Source: Oscillibacter sp. (GTDB lineage Bacteria > Bacillota > Clostridia > Oscillospirales > Oscillospiraceae). Taken from it: DNA of 7,610 nt. The stretch spans positions 1 through 7,610 of the forward strand of contig VSMY01000115.1 in the NCBI GenBank assembly GCA_009773995.1. Reading direction: 5' to 3'. The position numbers were made by a program, and so were the translations under genes. Numbering within the stretch: the stretch's first letter is position 1; each line of letters begins with the position of its first letter. The notes beneath the pieces were generated by a model, which had not been told where the DNA came from, searched no databases, and saw only the letters and a program-made list of their open reading frames with translations. Below are positions 1 through 5,894 of this stretch, piece by piece.

Positions 1-176
1 TCTATATCCTCTCCGGTAAAGGAAAAATCCTTTACGACGACGGCTGCGAGCCGCTGGAGGCCGGGAGCTGCCACTACTGCCCCAAGGGCCACGCCCACAG
101 CCTGATGAACGACAGCCCCGAGGGCGGCGAGGATCTGCGGTTCTTCGCCGTGGTGCCCGAACACTGCGCGGAATGA
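1..176 (+). CDS. Cupin-domain protein, C-terminal fragment
   Basis: The reading frame is open from the left edge (first whole codon at position 3) to a TGA at 174-176; the N-terminus lies outside the window. The visible 57 residues begin YILSGKGKILYDDG, the turn-and-strand pattern of cupin motif 1. They continue to PKGHAHSLMN, which fits cupin motif 2 (P-x-G-x-x-H-x-x-x-N) and contains a candidate metal-binding histidine. The end reads LRFFAVVPEHCAE. This is the conserved half of a small single-domain cupin (cupin_2 type). Members bind a metal and range from enzymes to sugar- or ligand-binding proteins, so no reaction can be assigned. The stop codon overlaps the ATG of the next gene (ATGA), which implies co-transcription and translational coupling. 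Confidence 0.85.
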   Translation, partial: YILSGKGKILYDDGCEPLEAGSCHYCPKGHAHSLMNDSPEGGEDLRFFAVVPEHCAE

Positions 177-349
177 CGCTTCCCAAGGATCCGGCCATTC
201 TGCTGAGCTTCGTCAATACCAAGCTGCGGGACGAGTACCCCGACTTGGACGAACTCTGCGCCGCCCTGGACACGGACCGGGCGGAACTGGAATCCGCCCT
301 GGCGGGCTTGGACTACCATTACAGCTCCCAGCGAAACCAGTTTATCTGA
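173..349 (+). CDS. DUF4250 domain-containing protein (58 aa)
   Basis: This small complete gene starts at the ATG overlapping the cupin stop codon and ends at TGA 347-349. The product starts MTLPKDPAILLSFVNTKLRD and ends DYHYSSQRNQFI. It matches the short DUF4250 family of Clostridia, whose members are about 60 residues with an N-terminal LPKDPxxLLSxVNxKLRD block and a C-terminal Y-x-Y-x-x-x-x-NQF block, so the length is normal. The middle (EYPDLDELCAALDTDRAELESAL) looks like a helix-turn-helix-like helical pair, but no DNA-binding role is established. No separate Shine-Dalgarno is obvious; the 4-base ATGA overlap suggests that ribosomes finishing the cupin gene re-initiate here. The function is unknown. 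The recognition rests on memory of the family, but the match is strong at both ends. Confidence 0.85.
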   Translation: MTLPKDPAILLSFVNTKLRDEYPDLDELCAALDTDRAELESALAGLDYHYSSQRNQFI

Positions 350-367
350 ATAAAGCCATTGAATATA

Positions 368-375
368 AAGGAGGT
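368..375 (+). promoter_or_regulatory. Ribosome binding site of the HIT gene
   Basis: AAGGAGGT lies 6 bases before the ATG at 382. It is a near-perfect anti-Shine-Dalgarno match and fixes the start of the HIT-family gene. It indicates strong independent initiation after the 32-base gap from the DUF4250 gene. Confidence 0.85.
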
Positions 376-381
376 TTTTCC

Positions 382-720
382 ATGTCCGACTGCCTATTCT
401 GCAAAATCGCCGCCGGGGAGATTCCCAGCAGCAAGGTCTATGAGGATGAGGTGTGCTGCGCCTTCCACGACATCGCCCCTCAGGCTCCCACCCACTTCCT
501 GGTGATTCCCAAAGCCCACATCGGATCCGTTTCCGAGGTGACCGCGGACAACAGCGGCGTGGTGGCCCATATCTTCGAGGTCATCGCCAAGCTGGCGAAG
601 GAGCTGGGGCTGGACAGCTACCGGGTGGTCTCCAACATTGGGGAGCAGGCCGGCCAGAGCGTTTTCCACCTGCACTTTCATGTCCTCTCCGGCCGTGACA
701 TGACCTGGCCTCCGGGCTGA
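382..720 (+). CDS. HIT family protein (histidine triad nucleotide-binding/hydrolase)
   Basis: This is a complete 112-residue protein, the usual size for HINT-branch HIT proteins. It starts MSDCLFCKIAAGEIPSS, the classic N-terminal signature with a CxxC pair (C4, C7). It then has VIPKAHIGSV at 42-50 and ends with the catalytic triad SVFHLHFHVL (H96, H98, H100). The SNIGEQAGQSVFHLHFH block is the nucleotide-phosphate-binding strand and loop. HINT proteins hydrolyse adenosine phosphoramidates and acyl-adenylates in the cytoplasm and bind purine nucleotides; H98 would be the nucleophile by family analogy. The start is supported by the AAGGAGGT site upstream. It is the third gene of a short plus-strand run (cupin, DUF4250, HIT) and is followed by a strong terminator. 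The tail after the triad (SGRDMTWPPG) is typical, so the gene appears intact. Confidence 0.95.
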   Translation: MSDCLFCKIAAGEIPSSKVYEDEVCCAFHDIAPQAPTHFLVIPKAHIGSVSEVTADNSGVVAHIFEVIAKLAKELGLDSYRVVSNIGEQAGQSVFHLHFHVLSGRDMTWPPG

Positions 721-755
721 GTCGCTTTAAAAATTGGTTTTAGCCGCTTATCGCA

Positions 756-797
756 CAACCGCGGAAATTCAGTGAATTTCCGCGGCTGTTTTTTTAT
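756..797 (+). terminator. Rho-independent terminator of the HIT operon
   Basis: A perfect 12-bp stem (CCGCGGAAATTC at 759-770 with GAATTTCCGCGG at 774-785) has a 3-base loop (AGT). It is followed by CTG and a run of seven Ts, then ATTTT. The orientation fits termination of plus-strand transcripts leaving the HIT gene 38 bases upstream. On the minus strand the hairpin has no good U-tract. Confidence 0.9.
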
Positions 798-832
798 TTT
801 ATAGACCTCCGGATGAACGCGCCGGAATCGGG

Positions 833-861
833 AAAGGCCCGCCGGAAGGCGGGCCTTTTTT
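833..861 (+). terminator. Second intrinsic terminator between the convergent genes (possibly bidirectional)
   Basis: An 11-bp perfect stem (AAAGGCCCGCC at 833-843 with GGCGGGCCTTT at 848-858) closes a GGAA loop and has a six-T run at 856-861. The T-run favours the plus strand as a back-up to the first terminator. It lies 22 bases beyond the stop of the minus-strand flavodoxin gene. On that strand the stem is followed by only TTTCCC, so it could serve as a weaker terminator of the minus-strand operon. Confidence 0.75.
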
Positions 862-883
862 GCACAGGCAGGGACAACGGCCG

Positions 884-1819
884 TCAGGACCAGCCTCCGC
901 GCTCCGGCGTGGATGCTTCGATCAGGGCGCTGTAGTATGCCTTCCGCTGCCGGAAGACTTCCGTTTCGCGAAGTTCGCTCCGAGCCGCCTGGTTCTTCTG
1001 AATGTCCTCCGCATGAAGCAGTTTCCCCTCCAGCGTGTCATAGGCTCGGGAGGCGTCCTCAAAGAGGAAGCGCAGCCGCCCCTCCGCCGCCTCGATGCGG
1101 CCCTTAATGCCGCACAGGCAGCACTCCGCCGAGCCGTCCGTCCGCAGATAGAAGTTACTGCACCGGCAGTGGGGGCACACGCCCGAACGCTCCGGCCCCA
1201 CCGCGGAGGGGTCCTCCGCAGCCCTGGCCAGCAGCTTTCCCACCTCGCGGGCCCGGGCAATCCGCCGCTCCTCCAGGATGAAATACTTCGTCCAGTCAAA
1301 GACCTCGCAGGCCACGGTCCTCCAAAGCATCAGCGTGGCCAGCATAGCGCAGTCGCACTGGAACCGGGTCGTATAATCCGTCCCCCCGGTCCCCAAAAAG
1401 GCCACCGCTTTTCTTTGGAAAAGCCGGGGATCCGGCTCCGGACCGCCGGAGTCCCTTGCCCGTTGAAGTCCCACGGCGTTGACTCCGGTGTCGTTCCCAG
1501 GGCCGAAGCGGTCCAGCACGGTGTGGAAGATGCCCGCCGCCCCTTTTTCAAAAACCGGGATGGAAAACAGAACTCCGCCGGCATCAAGAATTTGCTCCCG
1601 CAGCCACGCGAAGTCGTCCCGCAGCACACAGCCGCCGCCCCGCCCCGAAAAAAGGCTTTTCATACAGGCCCCGCAGCCCGTGCAGTGCCTGAGGTCCAGA
1701 TCGTGGAGGCGGATAAACTGCACCGAAGCCCCGGCTTCCTCAGCCCCCAGCAGCGCCTCTTTACAGATCGAATCGTTATTTCCGTGTTTCGTCCCGCCTG
1801 AAACCGCCAGAATTTTCAA
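884..1819 (-). CDS. Flavodoxin-fold NAD(P)H-dependent oxidoreductase with cysteine motif and zinc-ribbon-like insert
   Basis: The best start is TTG at 1817-1819. It gives MKILAVSGGTKHGNND, the canonical first strand and FMN-phosphate loop of the NADPH-dependent FMN reductase/WrbA-like family, and it has AAGGGGTG 6 bases upstream. An in-frame ATG at 1837 would add six residues but lacks a ribosome binding site. Numbered from the TTG (311 aa), a CTGCGAC run at 46-52 plus C64 before RDD resembles the cysteine motif of iron-sulfur flavoproteins, although the last spacing (11 residues) is longer than in Isf. LFSIPVFEKGAAGIFHTVLDRF (about 84-105) is the conserved flavin-site segment of this family. 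CPHC (215-218) and CxxC (233-236) form a zinc-ribbon-like module, followed by a charged helical tail. This makes it much longer than the usual 180-200 residues. It is the last gene of the minus-strand block and is probably a redox enzyme; the substrate is unknown. Confidence 0.8.
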   Translation of the reverse strand: MKILAVSGGTKHGNNDSICKEALLGAEEAGASVQFIRLHDLDLRHCTGCGACMKSLFSGRGGGCVLRDDFAWLREQILDAGGVLFSIPVFEKGAAGIFHTVLDRFGPGNDTGVNAVGLQRARDSGGPEPDPRLFQRKAVAFLGTGGTDYTTRFQCDCAMLATLMLWRTVACEVFDWTKYFILEERRIARAREVGKLLARAAEDPSAVGPERSGVCPHCRCSNFYLRTDGSAECCLCGIKGRIEAAEGRLRFLFEDASRAYDTLEGKLLHAEDIQKNQAARSELRETEVFRQRKAYYSALIEASTPERGGWS

Positions 1820-1873
1820 ATGGGTCACCCCTTTCATCGTTGACGGCTTTAAATCACCGGATAGACGCGCGGG

Positions 1874-2080
1874 TCACGCGCCTCCGCCAGCTTGCCGGTC
1901 CCGGTAAAGGACTCCGCCCACGGAATAGCGGTTTGTGGGAAGTTCCTTCACCGTCACGCGCACATTGCTTAGTTCTTCTCCCAGGTCCGCCGCGATGACC
2001 TCGGCTACGTCCTTGAGCAGCCTCTCCACGCAGGTGTGATCTTTCCCGGCGGGATATGTGATGGTTGTCAGTACCGGCAT
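1874..2080 (-). CDS. 4-oxalocrotonate tautomerase-like protein, single domain (68 aa)
   Basis: The protein begins MPVLTTITYPAGKD. Removal of Met would leave the N-terminal proline that acts as general base in the tautomerase superfamily. Aligned by eye with Pseudomonas 4-OT (62 residues), the Arg11 position is a lysine, Arg39 is kept in SNVRVTVKEL, and the Phe50 position is a tyrosine in NRYSVGG, just before the conserved GG. The fold pattern (strand, helix, strand, GG hairpin) is complete. Family members interconvert enol and keto forms of unsaturated 2-oxo acids as small oligomers. The ATG directly follows the TAA of the upstream fused tautomerase (TAAATG), with AGGAGAGGG inside the end of that gene, so the two are translationally coupled. 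The RQAGGGA tail is slightly longer than usual. The exact substrate is unknown; the Arg11 change argues against assuming true 4-OT activity. Confidence 0.88.
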   Translation of the reverse strand: MPVLTTITYPAGKDHTCVERLLKDVAEVIAADLGEELSNVRVTVKELPTNRYSVGGVLYRDRQAGGGA

Positions 2081-2464
2081 TTACTTCACCCTCTCCTGAA
2101 AGTTTTTCAGTTTTCCCCCGATGGCAAAATTTTCGCCGGGGACGCGCTCAACGTAAAAGCGAACTTCTTCCCGGGGGACGGAGAGGGTCCGGTGTACCGC
2201 ATCCGTCACCGCCTCCAGGCATCTGCCCACCGCCTCGTCGGAACGCCCGGGGCCCAGCTGAAGGACCAGCGTGGGCGCGGCCAAATCCGGCGAGGCGTTC
2301 CCGGCGTACAGATGGCTCTCCGGAATCTCATAGATCGAAATGCGGACCATGCGGGGCAGCGTATTTTCCAGATTGTCCGCCACGGCGGCGGTCACGGTTT
2401 GGACTAGTTCCCGGGCCTGGTTGTCTGTCAGCCCCCGGCGCATATACAGGTTAATGAACGGCAC
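2081..2464 (-). CDS. Fused two-domain tautomerase-superfamily protein (127 aa)
   Basis: Two beta-alpha-beta tautomerase units lie in one chain: residues 2-55 (PFINLYMRRGLTD to RISIYEIPESHLYAG) and about 64-127 (PTLVLQLGPGRSDE to VRFYVERVPGENFAIGGK). I chose GTG at 2462-2464 because it places Pro directly after the initiator Met, as catalysis requires. An upstream in-frame GTG at 2473 would add three residues and bury the proline; it also sits only 2 bases from GAGG. The second unit keeps the 4-OT landmarks GRSDE (R74), EEVRF (R102) and NFAIGG (F113), while the first supplies the N-terminal Pro. This split resembles cis-3-chloroacrylate dehalogenase-like fused tautomerases. Its stop abuts the ATG of the single-domain tautomerase. 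It probably isomerises a 2-oxo/2-hydroxy dienoate made by the cluster, but a hydratase or dehalogenase-like activity is possible. Confidence 0.85.
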   Translation of the reverse strand: MPFINLYMRRGLTDNQARELVQTVTAAVADNLENTLPRMVRISIYEIPESHLYAGNASPDLAAPTLVLQLGPGRSDEAVGRCLEAVTDAVHRTLSVPREEVRFYVERVPGENFAIGGKLKNFQERVK

Positions 2465-2506
2465 TCCATTCACATCCTCATATATTAAGATTTTTAGATT
2501 ATTTTA

Positions 2507-2527
2507 AGTGTATCCGTTTCGTACACT
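2507..2527. promoter_or_regulatory. Dyad AGTGTA-N9-TACACT upstream of the tautomerase pair (putative operator)
   Basis: A perfect 6-bp inverted repeat with a 9-base centre (TCCGTTTCG) sits in the 143-base gap between the amidohydrolase stop and the fused tautomerase start. On the minus strand a TTGACG (2534-2539) lies just upstream, so the dyad would fall over the spacer/-10 region of a possible weak promoter. No good -10 hexamer is seen at 17 bases. The gap is AT-richer than its flanks and holds no gene. Confidence 0.35.
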
Positions 2528-2607
2528 CCGCTTCGTCAACTTGGTCTATTTTCCGATTTCTTTTGAAATTTTGTGCGTCGCATTCGCGGCTTCATACCAT
2601 CGGACAT

Positions 2608-3780
2608 TCAGTACCGCTCACCGTCCGGCAGCGCGTTATAGACCACCTCTCCTTTGATGATCGTCGCCGCCGGCACAATGAGTTTGTTCCCCGCCAGGGG
2701 ATTGCCGCTGGCATCCTTAAAATCTACCGGCCCCTCCCGGATGTCCAAGACGGTCAGGTTCGCCGGGTTCCCCCGCCGGATGCCGCAGGTAACTCCCTTC
2801 ATCAGCGCGGCGGGCGTATCGGTCGTAGCGGCCAGCACATCGTCAAAGGACATCCCCAGCGCCATGACCTCGGACATAATCGTGGGAAGCTGGCAGGTAA
2901 GAGGCTTGTCCCCCAGGGCGGTGCTGTCGGCGGTCACAATGTCGGGCGTAAAGCCTTGGTCGAAGCAGGCCCTGGCCACGGGAACGTTCCAGTGACGATG
3001 GCCTCGGGCGACATCGAATTTCACGCCGCGTTTCCTCGCGTCCCACACGCAGTCCAGCACCTTGAAATCGCCGTCCACAACCTTGTTTTGCCCTACGGCG
3101 TTGTAGGTGTGGCAGACCACGTCGTCCTCGCCGAAATAGGACAGGGCCTCGTCCATGGGGATGGGGCAGCCTGAGATGTGGCACACCATGTGGGTGCCGG
3201 TGGCCCGGCAAGCGTCGCGCTGGCACTTCAGGATATACCGGGCCAGTTCCGCGTCGTTGGTCTGCACCTCCGATTTTACACCCACCACCACGTCCTTGTG
3301 GATTTCGATCATGCGGATAAGCTTTTCCATATTAATAAGTTCTTTGCAGGGCACAGAGAATATATCCTGCTGGAGCCAGCCGGAGGAAGAGATCATCAGC
3401 GTCGCATTGACAGTCATCTTCGCGGTGTCGATAAAGCGCCTGCGGTCCTCCGGGAAGGAATAGTGGGTGGCGCTTCCCTGGTCCACCGTAGCGGTGACAC
3501 CGTGCTGATAGAGATCCTGTTCATAGACGTTGAAGCCCATGCCCGGGAAGATGTGGGAGTGGTAGTCGATCAGCCCCGGCACCACATACAGGCCCTTGGC
3601 ATCCAGCACCTTGTGGGCGCAGATGCGGATTTTCCGCTCCGCCATCTCCGCGGGCGTAAAGACCTCGGCAATATTGGGATAGATGATCCCGATGCTGCCC
3701 ATTTGATCAATCCCGTTCCGGGGATCGTATACCCGGGCGTTGTCGATCCGCAGGTCATACATATATACGTTCATCGGCAT
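2608..3780 (-). CDS. Amidohydrolase/deacetylase family metallohydrolase (COG3964-like)
   Basis: This is a complete 390-residue cytoplasmic TIM-barrel metallohydrolase; ATG 3780 has AAGGAGGT 8 bases upstream. An N-terminal beta-sandwich segment (about 1-66) is followed by PGLIDYHSHIFPG with the HxH metal pair (H74, H76). GVKSEV holds the likely carboxylated lysine (K169), CHISG holds H201, CHTYN holds H224, and TADS holds the catalytic Asp (D285). FDVARGHRHWNVPVA (255-269) matches the FDxGHGxxxF-like block of EF_0837/COG3964-type deacetylases, and GNPANLTVLD near the C-terminus closes the sandwich. All metal ligands are present. Family members hydrolyse amides, cyclic amides or N-acetyl groups; several are misannotated as dihydroorotase. 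Next to tautomerases and hydratases it is a candidate for ring opening or deacylation of the substrate. The specific substrate is not deducible. Confidence 0.9.
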   Translation of the reverse strand: MPMNVYMYDLRIDNARVYDPRNGIDQMGSIGIIYPNIAEVFTPAEMAERKIRICAHKVLDAKGLYVVPGLIDYHSHIFPGMGFNVYEQDLYQHGVTATVDQGSATHYSFPEDRRRFIDTAKMTVNATLMISSSGWLQQDIFSVPCKELINMEKLIRMIEIHKDVVVGVKSEVQTNDAELARYILKCQRDACRATGTHMVCHISGCPIPMDEALSYFGEDDVVCHTYNAVGQNKVVDGDFKVLDCVWDARKRGVKFDVARGHRHWNVPVARACFDQGFTPDIVTADSTALGDKPLTCQLPTIMSEVMALGMSFDDVLAATTDTPAALMKGVTCGIRRGNPANLTVLDIREGPVDFKDASGNPLAGNKLIVPAATIIKGEVVYNALPDGERY

Positions 3781-3788
3781 ACTGGTGT

Positions 3789-3796
3789 ACCTCCTT
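3789..3796 (-). promoter_or_regulatory. Ribosome binding site of the amidohydrolase gene
   Basis: On the minus strand AAGGAGGT lies 8 bases before the ATG at 3780. This is a perfect Shine-Dalgarno that settles the start, although further Met codons follow at positions 3 and 7 of the protein. Confidence 0.8.
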
Positions 3797-3851
3797 CGTT
3801 GAACCGTTCCAGATACACACAGCCGGTCTTTTCCCCCCCCCGCAGGCCGGT

Positions 3852-4631
3852 TTACACGCCCAGTTCCTCCAGCTGTTTGGCCAGCTGGTCCGCGATGGAC
3901 GTGATGTCTCGGATCAACTCATCTTGATTGATCTGGATCATCCGGCCGGTGGGGGCGTTCAAACTGATGGCTGCGGAGACGTTTTTTTCCGCGTCCAGCA
4001 CCGGGGCCGCCAGGCAGGTCAGTCCGATTTCGTATTCCTCCCGGTCATAGGCGTAGCCCCGGCTGCGGATGTTTTCAAGTTCCGCCAAAAGCTGTGCTTT
4101 ACTGGAAATCGTGTAGATCGTTCTGGATTTGAAGTCCGTCTTCTCAATGATCTTGTTCCGCCGGCCCTCCTCCATATAGCTCAGGAAGACCTTGCCGGTA
4201 GAACAGCAATAGGTCGGCACCTGCTCGTGCAGCTGCATCTCGACCCGGACGCTTTTGCTGCTTTGGACTTTGTCCACGTAAATGACATCGTCGCCGGAGA
4301 GCAGGGCCAGGTTAACGGTCTCATCGTATTTGCCCGCCAGTTCCCGCAAGAAGGGCTTCGCTACGCTGATGATGTCCATGCTGGACATCAGCGCCCGGCC
4401 AAACTCCAGCAGGCGCAGTCCCAGATGATACCGGCTGGTATTCTGGTCCTGCCGCACGCAGCGCAGGTTTTCAAGCGTGGAAATCAGGCCGAAGGCCGTG
4501 CTCTTGTTCAGCCCCAGGTCCTTGCTGATGGCCGTTAAGTGGGCGCCCGAGGGGCTGTGCGAGAGGTAATCGAGGATCGATACGGCCCGCTCGACGGACT
4601 GTATGTTTTTAAATCCGCGCACATTTTCCAT
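3852..4631 (-). CDS. IclR family transcriptional regulator
   Basis: The start chosen is ATG 4629-4631 (MENVRGFKNIQSVERA), giving 259 residues, the normal IclR length. The frame runs on upstream to a TTG at 4703, but that codon coincides with the -35 box and would place the promoter inside the gene. AAGGAG precedes the ATG by 12 bases, a rather long gap. Residues about 10-75 form the winged helix-turn-helix (SVERAVSILDYL, then LTAISKDLGLNKSTAFGLISTLE, then the wing ending YHLGLRLLEFG). The rest is the IclR effector-binding GAF-like domain, with YCCSTGKVFLSYM, EEYEIGLTCLAAPV and ISLNAPTGRM. IclR proteins typically sense small carboxylic or aromatic acids and control adjacent catabolic operons. 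Its place between the transporter/hydratase genes and the amidohydrolase/tautomerase genes makes it the likely local regulator; activator or repressor cannot be told. Confidence 0.95.
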   Translation of the reverse strand: MENVRGFKNIQSVERAVSILDYLSHSPSGAHLTAISKDLGLNKSTAFGLISTLENLRCVRQDQNTSRYHLGLRLLEFGRALMSSMDIISVAKPFLRELAGKYDETVNLALLSGDDVIYVDKVQSSKSVRVEMQLHEQVPTYCCSTGKVFLSYMEEGRRNKIIEKTDFKSRTIYTISSKAQLLAELENIRSRGYAYDREEYEIGLTCLAAPVLDAEKNVSAAISLNAPTGRMIQINQDELIRDITSIADQLAKQLEELGV

Positions 4632-4663
4632 GACAAACGATCGCTCCTTCGTACTCAATACAG

Positions 4664-4679
4664 TATAAGGAACATTATA
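4664..4679. promoter_or_regulatory. Inverted repeat TATAA-N6-TTATA at the iclR promoter (putative operator)
   Basis: TATAAGGAACATTATA is a 5-bp inverted repeat with a 6-base centre that overlaps the -10 box of the IclR gene and continues toward its start point. A site here would suit autoregulation by the IclR protein. This is inference from position only. Confidence 0.35.
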
Positions 4680-4703
4680 GTTTATCCTGCGCCGATTGTC
4701 CAA
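4674..4703 (-). promoter_or_regulatory. Sigma-70-type promoter of the IclR gene
   Basis: On the minus strand a perfect TATAAT (4674-4679) lies 18 bases downstream of TTGGAC (4698-4703), a partial match to TTGACA. Transcription would begin near 4667, about 36 bases before the chosen ATG. The promoter sits in the 124-base gap after the DUF819 gene, in which no clear terminator was found. The IclR and downstream genes therefore likely have their own start plus possible read-through. Confidence 0.7.
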
Positions 4704-4755
4704 GGATTTCTTCCCCGATTTTGAGGATATTTGCTTCAGGCAGGCGTCCCCCGCC

Positions 4756-5889
4756 TTATCCTCCCAGCACCATAGCGATGATGCGGTAGCTCAGAAGCCC
4801 TGCGTAGGGTCCGATCACCTGGCCCAGGATACCGATCAGCAGTCCGGGCATGACCAGGTCGTTCCACTCATAACTCTTGGCCATAGGGGGCGTGGAGACC
4901 GCGCCGCCCACACCGGCCATATGGGACAAAAGCGCGTATTCCACCGGCTGGCGGAAAAGCAGGACCAGCGCAAGGGGAATCAGGAGGGAGACGAACAGGA
5001 TGACCGCGTTGCCCCAAAAGATCATGGGGTCCAGTTCCGCCACGGCGGAGATCTTCGCGCCGGTGCCGGTGGAGACCATGAAGAAATTGAAGAACCAGAC
5101 GCCCCAGCTGTCCGCCAGCTTCCGCTTGGAGATTTTGGTCGTGTTGGCAATGACGATGGCAATGGTGACATAGAAGATCATCGGCAGCCAGCCCGTCAAC
5201 TCGCCCAGAAAATAGCCGATGGCCAGCACTACCAGGGCGATGCCGCCAAGAATCGCCACATCACTGTGGCCGCAGGTGAAGTCGGCGTACATTTCCTCGT
5301 CCGCATCGCCTTCTACCTGGATTACCTCGGGCATGTCCGTATAATGTTTGAAAAGCTTGTTGAACCAGCCGAACCGGGCAATTGCCAGAACGATGATGGA
5401 GTAGATGACGAACCAGACCGCCTGAGACGCGGAAATGGCGGCTGTCATTACCTCGCTCAAGCCCAGCTGGGCTGAGATGATGGCCAGCGTCTGCATGTTG
5501 CCTACATAGTCGCCGCACAGCGCGCCCCACATTTTGGAGGTCTCGGGGCCCACGTCAAACAGGATTCCAAAGCCCGTGCAGCAGACCGTGATGATGGCAA
5601 ACGTGGCCAGGCAGATAATCAGAAACCTGGCGCCGATCTTCGCGATCCGGCGGATGTCCGCCTGGAACAGCAGCAAAACCACGGCGAAGGGGACCATGTA
5701 GCCGATGATGATTCCGCTGACTGTGGTGGATGTATCAATGATGCCAAAGTTGGAGCAGATAAAGCCGAAGATGTTTGCCAGCAGGACATAGCCGATTTTT
5801 CCGCCGATTTTCGTGTTGTTCCCCAGCCAGATGGCAAGAGAGGAAAGTCCGCCGTAGAGGGCTAATTGCCCCCAAACAGATGTAATCAT
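4756..5889 (-). CDS. DUF819 family integral membrane protein (putative transporter)
   Basis: This is a complete 377-residue polytopic membrane protein; ATG 5889 has AAGGAGG 5 bases upstream. Hydrophobic spans are visible at roughly residues 8-22, 33-52, 58-76, 88-108, 157-173, 208-228, 233-250, 262-280, 288-310 and around 340-375, with a charged cytoplasmic-type loop (about 175-205, rich in E and D) near the middle. The C-terminal block MAGVGGAVSTPPMAKSYEW and the repeat-like earlier block GALCGDYVGNMQTLAII are landmarks of DUF819 (YjcL-like) proteins. The family has no settled biochemical function; the fold and the gene neighbourhoods suggest transport. Lying between the hydratase pair and the IclR regulator, it is the only membrane protein here and the natural candidate for uptake of the cluster's acidic substrate. 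That substrate role is inference. Confidence 0.9.
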   Translation of the reverse strand: MITSVWGQLALYGGLSSLAIWLGNNTKIGGKIGYVLLANIFGFICSNFGIIDTSTTVSGIIIGYMVPFAVVLLLFQADIRRIAKIGARFLIICLATFAIITVCCTGFGILFDVGPETSKMWGALCGDYVGNMQTLAIISAQLGLSEVMTAAISASQAVWFVIYSIIVLAIARFGWFNKLFKHYTDMPEVIQVEGDADEEMYADFTCGHSDVAILGGIALVVLAIGYFLGELTGWLPMIFYVTIAIVIANTTKISKRKLADSWGVWFFNFFMVSTGTGAKISAVAELDPMIFWGNAVILFVSLLIPLALVLLFRQPVEYALLSHMAGVGGAVSTPPMAKSYEWNDLVMPGLLIGILGQVIGPYAGLLSYRIIAMVLGG

Positions 5890-5894
5890 AGAAT

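Noticed and set aside
860..1801. Plus-strand open frame of about 313 codons opposite the flavodoxin gene
   Set aside because: It is antisense to a clearly recognisable protein. The translation is rich in R, P, G and A with no family pattern, as expected of a GC-rich shadow frame.
3821..3852. CCGG...CCGG hairpin between the IclR and amidohydrolase genes
   Set aside because: Only four pairs form, with a large loop and no T-tract; this is not a credible terminator or riboswitch.
3178..3927. Plus-strand open frame across the amidohydrolase and the end of the IclR gene
   Set aside because: It overlaps two well-supported minus-strand genes, has no ribosome binding site and gives no recognisable motif.
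4632..4703. N-terminal extension of the IclR protein to a TTG at 4703
   Set aside because: It would put the -10 and -35 boxes inside the coding sequence and give an over-long protein; the ATG at 4631 matches family length.
4720..4755. AGGCG/CGCCT hairpin after the DUF819 stop as a terminator
   Set aside because: The stem is only 5 bp and no T-run follows on the minus strand.
4696..5475. Plus-strand open frame opposite the DUF819 gene
   Set aside because: The translation is highly charged and hydrophilic, which is the typical complement of a membrane-protein gene; there is no start signal.
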